Assembly (NCBI GenBank): GCA_937911935.1
Contig: CALDQH010000070.1
Coordinates: 1-51,347 of the forward strand
DNA: 51,347 bases
Reading direction: 5' to 3'
Origin: an uncultured Bacteroidales bacterium
GTDB lineage: Bacteria > Bacteroidota > Bacteroidia > Bacteroidales > Paludibacteraceae
Positions within the stretch are counted from its first letter, which is position 1, and each line of letters opens with the position of its first letter. Below are positions 7,348 through 16,297 of this stretch, piece after piece. Below the pieces are notes generated by a model that was not told the DNA's origin, ran no database searches, and saw nothing but the letters and a program-made list of their open reading frames with translations. The position numbers and the translations under genes were made by a program.

Positions 7348-7983
7348 ATGAATACCGTAGAAAAATTAGTAGCTTCTCAATTGTTGGAAGTTGAAGCCGT
7401 TAAATTACGTCCCAATGAACCTTTTACTTGGGCAAGTGGTTGGAAATCGCCTATCTACTGCGATAACCGTAAAACTTTGTCTTACCCAAAAGTTCGTAGC
7501 ACTATTAAATTGGAATTGGCTCGCCTTATTCTCGAAAAATATCCTGATGTTGAGGTAATTGCAGGTGTGGCTACTGGTGCTATTGCGCAAGGTGCGTTAG
7601 TTGCCGATGCATTGGGCTTACCTTTTGTGTATGTTCGCTCGAGTGCCAAAGATCATGGTATGAAAAACTTGGTAGAGGGCTACTTGGAAGAGGGTAAAAA
7701 AGTAGTAGTGGTAGAAGATTTGATTTCTACTGGAGGTAGTAGCTTAAAAGCGGTTGCTGCACTTCGCGAAGAAAAGAAAGCCAACGTATTGGGTATGGTA
7801 GCCATCTTTACTTATCAATTCCCAGTGGCTCAAGCACAGTTTGCTGATGCAAAAGTAGAATTAACCACGCTTTCTAATTACAATGCATTGGTAGAAGCTG
7901 CTGCCGAAATCAATTACATTGATGATTCTGTCGTTCCTACCTTGCAAGAATGGCGTAAGGATCCTGCTAATTGGCAAAAATAA
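7348..7983 (+). CDS. pyrE: Orotate phosphoribosyltransferase
   Basis: Transfers the phosphoribosyl group from PRPP to orotate, giving OMP in de novo pyrimidine synthesis. The 211 residues contain the PRPP-binding loop VEDLISTGGSS (122-132), the SGWKSPIYCDNRK segment (30-42) for orotate and phosphate contacts, and a KDHG flexible loop (101-104). The ATG at 7348 is preferred to the in-frame TTG two codons upstream. It leads a tightly packed run with the SRPBCC gene 7 bases downstream, followed by argH. Both pyrimidine and arginine synthesis draw on carbamoyl phosphate, although that link may be coincidental. Confidence 0.95.
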   Translation: MNTVEKLVASQLLEVEAVKLRPNEPFTWASGWKSPIYCDNRKTLSYPKVRSTIKLELARLILEKYPDVEVIAGVATGAIAQGALVADALGLPFVYVRSSAKDHGMKNLVEGYLEEGKKVVVVEDLISTGGSSLKAVAALREEKKANVLGMVAIFTYQFPVAQAQFADAKVELTTLSNYNALVEAAAEINYIDDSVVPTLQEWRKDPANWQK

Positions 7984-7990
7984 TCGAAGG

Positions 7991-8410
7991 ATGGAAACGT
8001 ACGAGAGCAACGTTGTACATATACAAGCAGCGGCACAAAGCGTGTTCGATAAATTATCGAACTTAGAGAACTTGAAGCCCTTGTTGGATAATTTACCGCC
8101 CCAAGCAACCGAAAAGGTAAAGGACATTGCTGTAACAGCAGATACGTGTCGTTTTACCGTAGAGAATTTTGGCCAAATGGGCTTTAAAATTATCGAAAGA
8201 GAACCGAACAAAACCATCAAATTTTCGGGTGACGACACACCCGTTGAAGTCTTTTTGTGGATTCAATTGGTAGAAAAAGAAGCATACGATACCAAAATGA
8301 AAATTACGCTAAAGGCTGATATTCCTTTTATGCTCAAAATGATGGTAGGAGATAAATTAAAAGATGGTGTGAATCAAATAGCCACCTTGTTGTCTAAAAT
8401 TCCATATTAA
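7991..8410 (+). CDS. SRPBCC (START-like) fold protein
   Basis: 139 residues with the pattern of the polyketide cyclase/SRPBCC family. It has an N-terminal strand-helix (YESNVVHIQAAAQSVFDKLSNLEN), a middle beta-sheet region and a long C-terminal helix. Such proteins bind hydrophobic ligands in a deep pocket; the ligand here is unknown. No signal peptide, so it is cytoplasmic. The ATG at 7991 gives METYES. It is packed between pyrE (7 bases) and argH (6 bases), which shows cotranscription but does not indicate a role. Confidence 0.75.
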   Translation: METYESNVVHIQAAAQSVFDKLSNLENLKPLLDNLPPQATEKVKDIAVTADTCRFTVENFGQMGFKIIEREPNKTIKFSGDDTPVEVFLWIQLVEKEAYDTKMKITLKADIPFMLKMMVGDKLKDGVNQIATLLSKIPY

Positions 8411-8416
8411 AAAGTT

Positions 8417-9742
8417 ATGGCAAGCAAATTGTGGGAAAAGAAAACCCGAGTTGATAAAGATATAGAACGTTATACCATTGGTCGTGATGCCGAGATGGAT
8501 ATGTTTTTGGCACCATACGATGTATTGGGGTCTATGGCTCATGCTACGATGTTGGAATCGATAGGATTGCTATCGAAGCAAGATTTGAGTGAGTTGTTAA
8601 GTGGATTGAAACGAATTTATGCTGATATACAACAGGGTAAATTTGAGATAGAGGAGGGAGTTGAAGATATTCACTCACAGGTAGAAATGTTGCTTGGTGA
8701 TGTTGGTAAGAAACTACACAGCGGACGCTCGCGCAACGACCAAGTCTTGGTGGATCTGCGTTTGTTTACACGTGCTAAGTTGCAAGAGGTCGTAGAAGAA
8801 GTCAAGAATTTGTTCGATGCATTGATAGCGCAAAGCGAACGCTACAAACACGTGTTATTGCCTGGTTATACCCATCTACAAATAGCCATGCCGTCGTCAT
8901 TTGGACTTTGGTTTGGAGCTTATGCCGAAAGTTTGTTGGATGATATGCAATTGTTGCTTAGTGCCTACAAAATAGCAAATCGTAATCCATTGGGTTCGGC
9001 TGCAGGCTATGGTAATTCTTTCCCCTTAAATCGTCAGATGACAACCGATTTATTGGGATTTGATAGCATGGATTACAATGTGGTGTATGCTCAAATGGGT
9101 CGCGGAAAAACCGAACGAATTGTGGCCTCTGCCTTGGCATCGGTTGCAGGAACTATTTCTAAATTGGCATTTGATAGTTGTATGTACACCAGCCAAAACT
9201 TTGGTTTCTTAAAATTGGCGGATCAATTTACCACGGGTAGTAGCATTATGCCTCATAAGAAAAATCCTGATGTATTTGAACTAACCCGTGCAAAATGCAA
9301 TAAGTTGCAAGGTATTCCTCAACAAATCACGATGATTATCAACAACTTGCCATCGGGTTATTTCCGCGATTTGCAAATAATCAAAGAGGTTTATTTGCCC
9401 ATGTTCGACGAGATGATAGACATTTTGGTGATGACACGTAGCATGATCGAACAAATCAAGGTAAATGAAACTATTTTAGATGATAGCAAATATGACCTTA
9501 TTTTTAGTGTAGAAGAAGTAAATAAACGTACATTGGCAGGTACTCCTTTCCGCGATGCTTATAAACAGGTCGGATTGGAAATAGAAGCAGGTAATTTTAC
9601 ACCAGATAAGCAAATTGAGCATACACACGAGGGTAGTATAGGTAACTTGTGCAACGCTCAAATACAAGCGTTGATGCAAAACGTATTGGATGGATTTACC
9701 TTTGATAAGGTAGCACTTGCACAAGAAAATTTATTGAAATAA
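8417..9742 (+). CDS. argH: Argininosuccinate lyase
   Basis: Fumarase/aspartase superfamily enzyme that splits argininosuccinate into arginine and fumarate, the last step of arginine synthesis. In 441 residues: SGRSRNDQV near 101-109, HLQIAMPSSFG near 153-163, and the signature GSSIMPHKKNPD at 274-285 with its catalytic serine. The N-terminus MASKLWEKKTRVDKDIERYTI is typical of the family, although the 441-residue length is slightly shorter than the E. coli protein. It lies 6 bases after the SRPBCC gene and 4 bases before a radical SAM gene. Confidence 0.95.
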   Translation: MASKLWEKKTRVDKDIERYTIGRDAEMDMFLAPYDVLGSMAHATMLESIGLLSKQDLSELLSGLKRIYADIQQGKFEIEEGVEDIHSQVEMLLGDVGKKLHSGRSRNDQVLVDLRLFTRAKLQEVVEEVKNLFDALIAQSERYKHVLLPGYTHLQIAMPSSFGLWFGAYAESLLDDMQLLLSAYKIANRNPLGSAAGYGNSFPLNRQMTTDLLGFDSMDYNVVYAQMGRGKTERIVASALASVAGTISKLAFDSCMYTSQNFGFLKLADQFTTGSSIMPHKKNPDVFELTRAKCNKLQGIPQQITMIINNLPSGYFRDLQIIKEVYLPMFDEMIDILVMTRSMIEQIKVNETILDDSKYDLIFSVEEVNKRTLAGTPFRDAYKQVGLEIEAGNFTPDKQIEHTHEGSIGNLCNAQIQALMQNVLDGFTFDKVALAQENLLK

Positions 9743-9746
9743 AGTT

Positions 9747-10508
9747 ATGTTGTTTGATACAACCATATTTGGACCAATAAGAAGCCGTCGTTTAGGTGTT
9801 TCTTTGGGGATAAATTTGCTCCCTCAACGCGGTAAAATATGCTCGTTCGACTGCATCTATTGCGAATGCGGTTTGAATAAAGATGGGAGAGAAGATACAA
9901 CTTTGCCCACACGCGAGCAGGTACGTGCAGCCCTTGAAGAAAAGTTGGTAGCCTATAAAAATGCAGGTGGAGAGCCCATTGATACCTTTACATTTGCAGG
10001 CAATGGCGAACCTACGTTGCATCCAGAGTTCAAGGAGATTGTGTTGGATATTCAGAAACTTCGGAATCAATATTATCCAGATGCAAAAATTTCGGTGCTA
10101 ACCAATGCTTGGCAGTTGGATAAGCCTTCTGTAATGGAAGGCTTGCTTCAAGTGGACAATGCTATCTTAAAGTTAGATAGTGCTATCCCCGAAACTTTGT
10201 TGAAAATGAATCGACCCGTATCGCCAACCTTCAGTATGGAGACACTTGTTGAGCAAATGACTTCGTTTAGAGGCGAATGCATAATACAGACGATGTTTTT
10301 ACGTGGTGCAGGGGTAGATAATACAACGTCTGCAGAAATTGAGGCTTGGTTGAATGCATTAAAGCGTATTCAGCCTTCGTTAGTGCAATTGTATAGTATA
10401 AATCGGAAAGTACCCATAGAGGGCTTAGAACACGTAAGCGAAGCGGAATTAAATGCAATTGCATCTCAGGTAAAAGAAATCGGGATTAGAACTTTGGTTA
10501 CGCCGTAA
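9747..10508 (+). CDS. Radical SAM protein, Fe-S oxidoreductase (COG0731-like)
   Basis: 253 residues with the radical SAM [4Fe-4S] motif CxxxCxxC at Cys32, Cys36 and Cys39 (CSFDCIYC), a GNGEPTLHPEF segment that forms part of the SAM-binding sheet, and no obvious C-terminal cluster domain. This pattern matches a widespread single-domain family distantly related to the wyosine synthase TYW1. Its reaction is not known. It is packed 4 bases after argH and 10 bases before the glycosyltransferase gene, so it is cotranscribed, but none of these neighbours suggests a substrate. Confidence 0.8.
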   Translation: MLFDTTIFGPIRSRRLGVSLGINLLPQRGKICSFDCIYCECGLNKDGREDTTLPTREQVRAALEEKLVAYKNAGGEPIDTFTFAGNGEPTLHPEFKEIVLDIQKLRNQYYPDAKISVLTNAWQLDKPSVMEGLLQVDNAILKLDSAIPETLLKMNRPVSPTFSMETLVEQMTSFRGECIIQTMFLRGAGVDNTTSAEIEAWLNALKRIQPSLVQLYSINRKVPIEGLEHVSEAELNAIASQVKEIGIRTLVTP

Positions 10509-10518
10509 TCAATAAAGA

Positions 10519-11520
10519 ATGAAAAACGACAAGCGACAAATGACAAGCGGCAAGCAACGTATCTTGGTTTGTCCTTTGGATTGGGGGTTGGGCCATGCAA
10601 CGCGCTGCATCCCCCTTATTTATGCCTTCTTGCAACAAGGACATGATGTTGTTTTAGCAGGTTCGGGTCCGTCATTTCGGTTGTTGCAACAAGAATTTCC
10701 ACACTTAGCAGCAGTCTATTTTGAATCTTTTACCTTGCGATATTCCTCGGGCAAATCGCAGGTTTGGGCAGTTTTGAAATCATTCCCCCGACTCATAAAT
10801 CGGACGATACAAGAAAACAAGCAGTTAAAAACAATTGTTAAGCAATACGATATAACGCAGGTACTTTCTGATAATCGTTTTGGCTGCTATCATCGTTTGG
10901 TTAAGAGTATTTACCTAACGCATCAGGTTTTTATTAAATTACCTTCTTCTTTTCGTTTTTTAGAGCCACTTGTAGCTTGGTTGCATCGCAAGGTAATGGA
11001 TTGTTATGACGAGTGTTGGATTCCTGATTATCCATCTATGAAAGATAGTTTATCTGGAGAATTGTCGCATAAAAAACCATTGCCCAAGCATGCCAAATTT
11101 ATAGGCCCTTTAAGTCGTTTTCATGGTTCGGTCGATAAAATAACGAAAGATTCTTTGACTGTTGCAGTTGTCTCTGGTGTGGAACCTCAAAGAAGTTTAT
11201 TTGAGCAACAACTGTTGGATAGTTTGCAGTCTGTACAGTCGGAAGAAGTAATCCTTGTGCAAGGGATTCCAGGGCAAGATGTTAAGCCCTATATGCGTGG
11301 TAAGGTTAAGGTGTTTGCTACTATGCCGTCGGACGATTTAAAGCAATTGTTGCTGCGTGCTGAGCATATTATATGCCGTTCTGGGTATAGTTCTATTATG
11401 GATTTGCATGCCTTGGGAAAACTTTCGGCCGCCACCTTTGTTCCAACGCCAGGACAGAGCGAACAAGAATACCTGGCGTTGTATCTAAATGCTAAAAATC
11501 TCGGTGAGAACCGAAAGTGA
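10519..11520 (+). CDS. GT-B-fold glycosyltransferase-like protein, probably C-terminally shortened
   Basis: 333 residues resembling MurG/GT28-type glycosyltransferases. An N-terminal Rossmann part (ILVCPLDWGLGHATRCIPLI; the GHATR loop is diagnostic) is followed by a C-terminal nucleotide-sugar domain ending at ICRSGYSSIMDLHALGK and TPGQSEQEY. The donor and acceptor are unknown. The last ten residues or so are read from DNA antisense to the 3' end of recO, and the helix that usually follows the TPGQxEQEYLA motif looks cut short. The start may be ATG 10519 or the in-frame ATG 10540; the bases between carry heptamer repeats. It is the last gene of the pyrE run. Confidence 0.7.
   Translation: MKNDKRQMTSGKQRILVCPLDWGLGHATRCIPLIYAFLQQGHDVVLAGSGPSFRLLQQEFPHLAAVYFESFTLRYSSGKSQVWAVLKSFPRLINRTIQENKQLKTIVKQYDITQVLSDNRFGCYHRLVKSIYLTHQVFIKLPSSFRFLEPLVAWLHRKVMDCYDECWIPDYPSMKDSLSGELSHKKPLPKHAKFIGPLSRFHGSVDKITKDSLTVAVVSGVEPQRSLFEQQLLDSLQSVQSEEVILVQGIPGQDVKPYMRGKVKVFATMPSDDLKQLLLRAEHIICRSGYSSIMDLHALGKLSAATFVPTPGQSEQEYLALYLNAKNLGENRK
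10528..10555 (+). repeat. Four imperfect heptamer repeats at the glycosyltransferase start
   Basis: GACAAGC, GACAAAT, GACAAGC and GGCAAGC follow one another between the two candidate start codons of the glycosyltransferase gene. Seven is not a multiple of three, so a change in copy number would shift frame relative to the first ATG but not relative to the second ATG (10540), which lies inside the repeats. Confidence 0.6.
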
Positions 11521-12141
11521 TTTTAACTCTCCCATACCAGGAAGGTTATACTGATAGTAACTAAGCAGAAGTTGTAGGACCTTTCTTTTTTCAGGTAAAT
11601 TTAGCAATCCTTCGTTTGAAAGTGCAGTATGTAGCAATTGCTGGTCTGCTTTGTTTTGGTGTTTGATCCATTCGTTCTCCAATTTATCGTATGGATAAAT
11701 GCCTATGTATTTGGAATAGGTCAACAGAAATTGAATGGGGAAAAGCCCATGTGTTTGGTTATCAGATAGGTAATGTATGCTTTGCACGATAAAATGGAAC
11801 AATTCGGTGTCGGCATTGATACTTTCCAATGATTTCTGTATAACTTCTGCCATGAAGAAACAAATAGACATCCTTTGTGGGCTGTCGTATAGTTGGTACG
11901 AGACAGGATGTAGTTTGGCTTCTATGAGTTGTTGTATGTCCCTGTTTTCTCGATGATCTACCTCCATTTCTAAGATAGACATGGGTTGTAGGTGTTGCAT
12001 CTTAATCTTGGCCTGTTTGCTTTGAGGTCGATATACCGTATAACTTACTTTGCCGTAATCACGTGTAAAAATAGAGACAATGTAGGCGTTGTCTTTGTAT
12101 CGCGTGCAGTTTAATACAACTCCTTGAGTGCTGTGGTGCAT
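11485..12141 (-). CDS. recO: DNA repair protein RecO
   Basis: Part of the RecFOR pathway, loading RecA on SSB-coated gaps. 218 residues: an N-terminal OB fold (STQGVVLNCTRYKDNAYIVSIFTRDYGKVSYTVYR, 4-38) and a helical C-terminal domain ending ELKSLSVLTEIF. I see no four-cysteine zinc site, which some RecO proteins have. It is the last gene of the dapB-lepB-wbqC-protease-recO run, 2 bases after the protease stop. Its 3' end overlaps the convergent glycosyltransferase gene by 36 bases. Confidence 0.9.
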   Translation of the reverse strand: MHHSTQGVVLNCTRYKDNAYIVSIFTRDYGKVSYTVYRPQSKQAKIKMQHLQPMSILEMEVDHRENRDIQQLIEAKLHPVSYQLYDSPQRMSICFFMAEVIQKSLESINADTELFHFIVQSIHYLSDNQTHGLFPIQFLLTYSKYIGIYPYDKLENEWIKHQNKADQQLLHTALSNEGLLNLPEKRKVLQLLLSYYQYNLPGMGELKSLSVLTEIFSI

Positions 12142-12143
12142 TA

Positions 12144-14264
12144 TTAGTATCGGATTACTTTGTGAATACTACAATTGTGTTGTTTGTTGTATAAATACAG
12201 CACATATACCCCCGGCTGTTCTAATGCAATGCGATCCGCCTGTTCTCCCTGGTCGATGAGTTTTCCCTGTAGGTTGTACAGTTGGAATGAGGTGAATTCA
12301 CTACCATCCCAAAAGACCTCTTGAGCAGTGGGGTTTGGATAGACCTTGGCAGTGGATTGCCCGGTTTCTGGTATAGCAGTAGGCTCTTGGTACGTAATCA
12401 CAGGTTCTATCCAAAGCGATAGATTCATCGGTTGTAGATTGTGCTGTGAGAACGGTTTCCATGTCTCATTATCTTTGTAGAATGCGTAATTTACACTTGG
12501 GATAGCACTATACAAAGCTAACGTATCGCTATTAGAAAGGTTGTCGTATTGTACTTCGACACCAACGAAAAATTGACTCGGAACTGCCACAGGTTGGTCA
12601 AAACGAATGTAGTTTTCTTTGTTGCTCCAAGCTACTTTTATGTATCTGCCCCAATTGTTGTCGCGTGTGCAGTAAGGATAAACAGGTTTTACTAATTTCT
12701 TCGCTAACAGATTTTTTGGAGTGTCATTCCCATCGTATATACAGAGGTAAACGGGTGCATTGATGTTGTATCTGCCCATGGCAGGCATTATATAGGCTCC
12801 ATATATCCATCCATCCTGAGAAAGCGTAAACTTCTCTGCAAAAGCACTGTTCTTAAGTTGATTATGACCGCTGTAATAGCCTTGCTGGTGTTTGGGTAGA
12901 ACAATCTTATCGCCCTTGTCAATGTGCGTTAAGCGTTCACAATTTTTATTCGCATAGGGATCTATGCCTTCCATAAATGATAGTTGCGGTTGATTGGGCG
13001 ATAGCCAATTGGCTAATTGCTTGGAGTAATCCTGGTGATGATTCCATGCTGTATCCAATCGGGCGTAATAGTCGTTGGATGGATTAAGGCATGTAGAGCT
13101 ACCACCTGTTAGTGCACCGATGATAAGCCCATTTTTTTCAAATAGGGGAGAACCAGAAGAACCAGCCTCTGTTGTCCCTTTGCTCCATCGATTGATATAC
13201 CACCAGCCATTTTTGATTTGATCGGGAAGGTAACCCGGGTAGTTGCTAATGGTAGGAGTGTGGTTTAGGTAACTCATCTTTTTGCTGTCGCCAGCAGGAT
13301 GCTGGATGCTAATAAAAGGAGGCTGAGGTGTTTTACTACGTGTCCAACCAGCAAGATATACGCGGTAATCTTTCGGTGGCATTTGATTGAGTTCCAAAAG
13401 TGCCATGTCTATATCGGTAGCCCATGCCTTTGCCGAACTACCAGCAATGGTAAATTCTTCGCTGCCTCGGATGGTGCTGTCTTGGGCTGTTACGGCATAA
13501 TTAAAGTAAAAGATGGTGCGCGTTGCATCGTCTATTGCTTTTAAATTGTGCGCCGCTGTATAGATGTATGGTTTCCCTTCTGTGTTGTTAATTAAACATC
13601 CGCTGGCAAAATAAGAGTTGTTTTTAGAAACTACGTAAAGCAGGCAGACTGCTTGTTTTTGTTGCTGTAGATCGTTTGTAAAGTTGGCATGCGGACTACA
13701 TGAATTGGATACGTTAAAATCGGCAGTAGCCCGATTATGTGCGATGCGTTCAATTCGAAACGAACCCGAAAAAGGAGCATCCAAGGGCTCTTGGTACTCG
13801 ATAATAAGACTATCACCAGGTAGCGGTCTGATAGGAAGTATGCCTTGGCTGTTGAGGTTTATCGAACCAAAGGCCCCCAATACCTGTGTTTGGGTAGGAT
13901 TGTAAACTAAAAATTTAGCCTCTTCTGGAATGTCTATTTGATCTAATACCAAGCTAATGGAGGCAGCTCCGCTTGAAACAATTCCCATGCGCCAAATACG
14001 TAGGTTATTATCTAATGTTTCCCATGTTCCGTGTTTGTCGGGGGTAAAGTCAAAATGCCCTACATTACCTACTATTTTTTGACGTGAATGATTGTCGAGG
14101 TTTTGCGTTGTGTCTATTTTGATGCTTGTATAAAAGGAAGAAACCGATCGCAATCGTGAGTATGTCTGGGTTGGCATAGGGGTTGGAAACCCTTCGCTCT
14201 CAATTTGAGCTACCGCATGCAAGCATAACAAAAAACATACAAGAATGTAGCATGTTCGTTTCAT
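12144..14264 (-). CDS. Secreted trypsin-like serine protease with type IX sorting domain
   Basis: 706 residues: signal peptide (1-19, cut after HAVA), an N-terminal beta-rich region, then a chymotrypsin-fold domain (about 200-430). Its probable catalytic triad is His239 (YTAAHN), Asp286 (DIDMALLEL) and Ser370 (GSSGSP). A further beta-domain (about 440-625) precedes a type IX secretion C-terminal domain (about 640-706: KVYPNPT, LYNLQGKLI, GVYVLYLY). The layout resembles lysyl- or glutamyl-type endopeptidases exported by T9SS, but the cleavage specificity is unknown. Export would be by Sec, then T9SS, with probable attachment to the cell surface. It overlaps wbqC by 4 bases in an otherwise housekeeping run. 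Confidence 0.85.
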   Translation of the reverse strand: MKRTCYILVCFLLCLHAVAQIESEGFPTPMPTQTYSRLRSVSSFYTSIKIDTTQNLDNHSRQKIVGNVGHFDFTPDKHGTWETLDNNLRIWRMGIVSSGAASISLVLDQIDIPEEAKFLVYNPTQTQVLGAFGSINLNSQGILPIRPLPGDSLIIEYQEPLDAPFSGSFRIERIAHNRATADFNVSNSCSPHANFTNDLQQQKQAVCLLYVVSKNNSYFASGCLINNTEGKPYIYTAAHNLKAIDDATRTIFYFNYAVTAQDSTIRGSEEFTIAGSSAKAWATDIDMALLELNQMPPKDYRVYLAGWTRSKTPQPPFISIQHPAGDSKKMSYLNHTPTISNYPGYLPDQIKNGWWYINRWSKGTTEAGSSGSPLFEKNGLIIGALTGGSSTCLNPSNDYYARLDTAWNHHQDYSKQLANWLSPNQPQLSFMEGIDPYANKNCERLTHIDKGDKIVLPKHQQGYYSGHNQLKNSAFAEKFTLSQDGWIYGAYIMPAMGRYNINAPVYLCIYDGNDTPKNLLAKKLVKPVYPYCTRDNNWGRYIKVAWSNKENYIRFDQPVAVPSQFFVGVEVQYDNLSNSDTLALYSAIPSVNYAFYKDNETWKPFSQHNLQPMNLSLWIEPVITYQEPTAIPETGQSTAKVYPNPTAQEVFWDGSEFTSFQLYNLQGKLIDQGEQADRIALEQPGVYVLYLYNKQHNCSIHKVIRY

Positions 14265-14887
14265 GGTAGGTAGGATTTTTGAAGAATGAGGATAGATTCA
14301 TTCCCCATGTTAAAAAGCAAGTCCAAAATACTTAAGTTAGGGATAAAACCAAACTTGTCTGCAAATACTTGGTAGTATGAGATAGGTTTAAAATGGGGGT
14401 CTTCGCATTCTTTTTTGGTTAGTATGCAGTTTCTGTAATCGCAAGAAGAACCCTTCTCTATATATTGAGTGCTTTGTTTTAGCGTAGGTTGGATGCCAAT
14501 AAGCTCACATATACATTGCGTTAATGCCTCGTTAAAATCGACCAAATAAGTGTATTCGTCCTTGTAAAAAGGACGAATATCGTCTTCGTAATACATAAAA
14601 AATGGGCTGTGTCGATAGGCGGATTCTAAAGCTCCCCAATGTAGTTTTTGCCATCCATTGTTTAGAATCTTAATGTCCTTATCAAGGGTTTTGTTGCCGT
14701 TGGACTTAAGAACGGGAATAATCAAATCCATGGGCCCATTGGCAGTCGCGATGCGGCATCTGTTTCGATAGGTTTGTTTTTCGTAGTGTTGATACACATC
14801 CGTAGTAAGGCTTGGGTAATGTGCGAATTTGCTAAAATATTGTACATTACCGGCATAAAAGGATGTTATGATTGGAGCCTGAATCAT
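14261..14887 (-). CDS. WbqC-family protein
   Basis: 208 residues matching the WbqC family, whose members occur in polysaccharide clusters and next to signal peptidase genes in Bacteroidetes. Visible family features are the N-terminal region with NVQYFSKFAHYP, the RCRIATANGPMDLIIPV strand and HWGALESAYRHSPFFMYYED. The biochemical role is not established; a link to glycan or lipid synthesis is only suggested by relatives. It has 4-base stop/start overlaps with both lepB and the protease gene, implying translational coupling. No signal peptide. Confidence 0.82.
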   Translation of the reverse strand: MIQAPIITSFYAGNVQYFSKFAHYPSLTTDVYQHYEKQTYRNRCRIATANGPMDLIIPVLKSNGNKTLDKDIKILNNGWQKLHWGALESAYRHSPFFMYYEDDIRPFYKDEYTYLVDFNEALTQCICELIGIQPTLKQSTQYIEKGSSCDYRNCILTKKECEDPHFKPISYYQVFADKFGFIPNLSILDLLFNMGNESILILQKSYLP

Positions 14888-16281
14888 TTTATATTATCAA
14901 CCCAACTAAACAATCGACTCCACCTGATGGACTTAAAGAATGGTTGATCTTTGTCGATGGACAACCATACAAAAAGTGGTTTGCCAACGATGTGGTCTTC
15001 TGGAACGTATCCCCAATAGCGTGAATCCTCTGAATTGTGTCGATTGTCGCCCATCATCCAATAATAATTCATTTTGAAGGTGTATTGGTTGGCTACTTGT
15101 CCGTTGATGTAAATGGTACTGTCTTTTACTTGTAAATCATTGCCTTCGTACACGCGGATGATACGTTCGTAAAGTGGTAGATTCTGCAAAGTAAGTTCTG
15201 TGGTACATCCTTTGCGTGGAATATAGATAGGACCATAGTTGTCGCGTTCCCAATTGTCGTATGCTTGTGGAAAGACTTTGCTTGAGAATAGGTTTGGATC
15301 GTCTATAACAGATACAACTTGTGGAAGTCCTTTGATTTTTTGGCAAGCACTCGCCGTTAATGGCAAGTAATAAACAGGGGGATAAACTCCATTTATGGGG
15401 CTAAAATCCATGTATTGCAAAATGGCGTTTCCATCTCTCCAGGTATTGATTAGGTGTCTATCGTCGTTGCTGATGCCTAGCATGTCGAATTGCTTATCGC
15501 TAATGGCACGCCCGTCGGTGCATACCAAATAATTGAATTGAACGCCTTTAGGCTCATCTTGGGCTTCTCCGTTGATGTAGATATGCTTGTTGATAATTTG
15601 TAGCGTATCGCCAGGCAATCCTACGCAGCGTTTCACGTAATTTTCACGACGATCGACTGGACGCCATACGATTTCGCCAAATTGTTCGGGATGTTTAAGT
15701 ATGGTCTCTCTTCCATATCGACTGCATAGTTGATAATAGTCTGGATTGGGTACTAACGAAGCCACGGTATCACCTGCTGGAAAGTTGAATACCACGATGT
15801 CTAATGATTTAATGGTGTCTATGCCTGCTAAGCGGCGATAGTTCCATTGTATAGCGGTACTATATGATTTTCCTCCCCATGGAAAGGTATGTTGAACCAA
15901 GGGCATTGAGAGTGGGGTCATAGGGACACGAGGACCATAATGCATTTTGCTAACCAACAAGTAATCGCCTACCAATAGTGATTTCTCTAATGACGAAGAG
16001 GGGATCTGGTAATTTTGGAAAGCGTAATTGTTGATGAAATAAACCGCTATGAGTGCAAACACGATGGCATCTATCCAACTTAATAGGCTGTATAGATATG
16101 GATTTTTTACTCTTTTCCAAAAAGTCCAAGGGATAAACTTGGTAAGGTAGATGTCTGCAATTATGGGTAGTAGAAAGAGCCACCAATAATTACCTACCCA
16201 TACAATGAATAAAATATAGGAGATACAAGCGATAGCGGCTTTAATCCATTGTTTGGTGGGTATATCTTTGAATGCAATCAT
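14884..16281 (-). CDS. lepB: Signal peptidase I
   Basis: Inner-membrane serine peptidase that removes signal peptides from Sec-exported proteins. 465 residues, long for the family but usual in Bacteroidetes. N-terminal membrane segments lie at about 15-30, 32-48 and 68-86. The catalytic Ser97 lies in IPSSSLEKSLL, where most homologues have SMxPTL, and the general base is Lys217 in ENYVKRCVGLPGD. The C-terminal box YWMMGDNRHNSEDSRYWGYVP is intact. A large insert between the boxes (about 235-375) accounts for the extra length. It follows dapB by 16 bases and overlaps wbqC. The downstream T9SS protease is one likely client. Confidence 0.92.
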   Translation of the reverse strand: MIAFKDIPTKQWIKAAIACISYILFIVWVGNYWWLFLLPIIADIYLTKFIPWTFWKRVKNPYLYSLLSWIDAIVFALIAVYFINNYAFQNYQIPSSSLEKSLLVGDYLLVSKMHYGPRVPMTPLSMPLVQHTFPWGGKSYSTAIQWNYRRLAGIDTIKSLDIVVFNFPAGDTVASLVPNPDYYQLCSRYGRETILKHPEQFGEIVWRPVDRRENYVKRCVGLPGDTLQIINKHIYINGEAQDEPKGVQFNYLVCTDGRAISDKQFDMLGISNDDRHLINTWRDGNAILQYMDFSPINGVYPPVYYLPLTASACQKIKGLPQVVSVIDDPNLFSSKVFPQAYDNWERDNYGPIYIPRKGCTTELTLQNLPLYERIIRVYEGNDLQVKDSTIYINGQVANQYTFKMNYYWMMGDNRHNSEDSRYWGYVPEDHIVGKPLFVWLSIDKDQPFFKSIRWSRLFSWVDNIK

Positions 16282-16297
16282 AAAATACCAGTAATAA

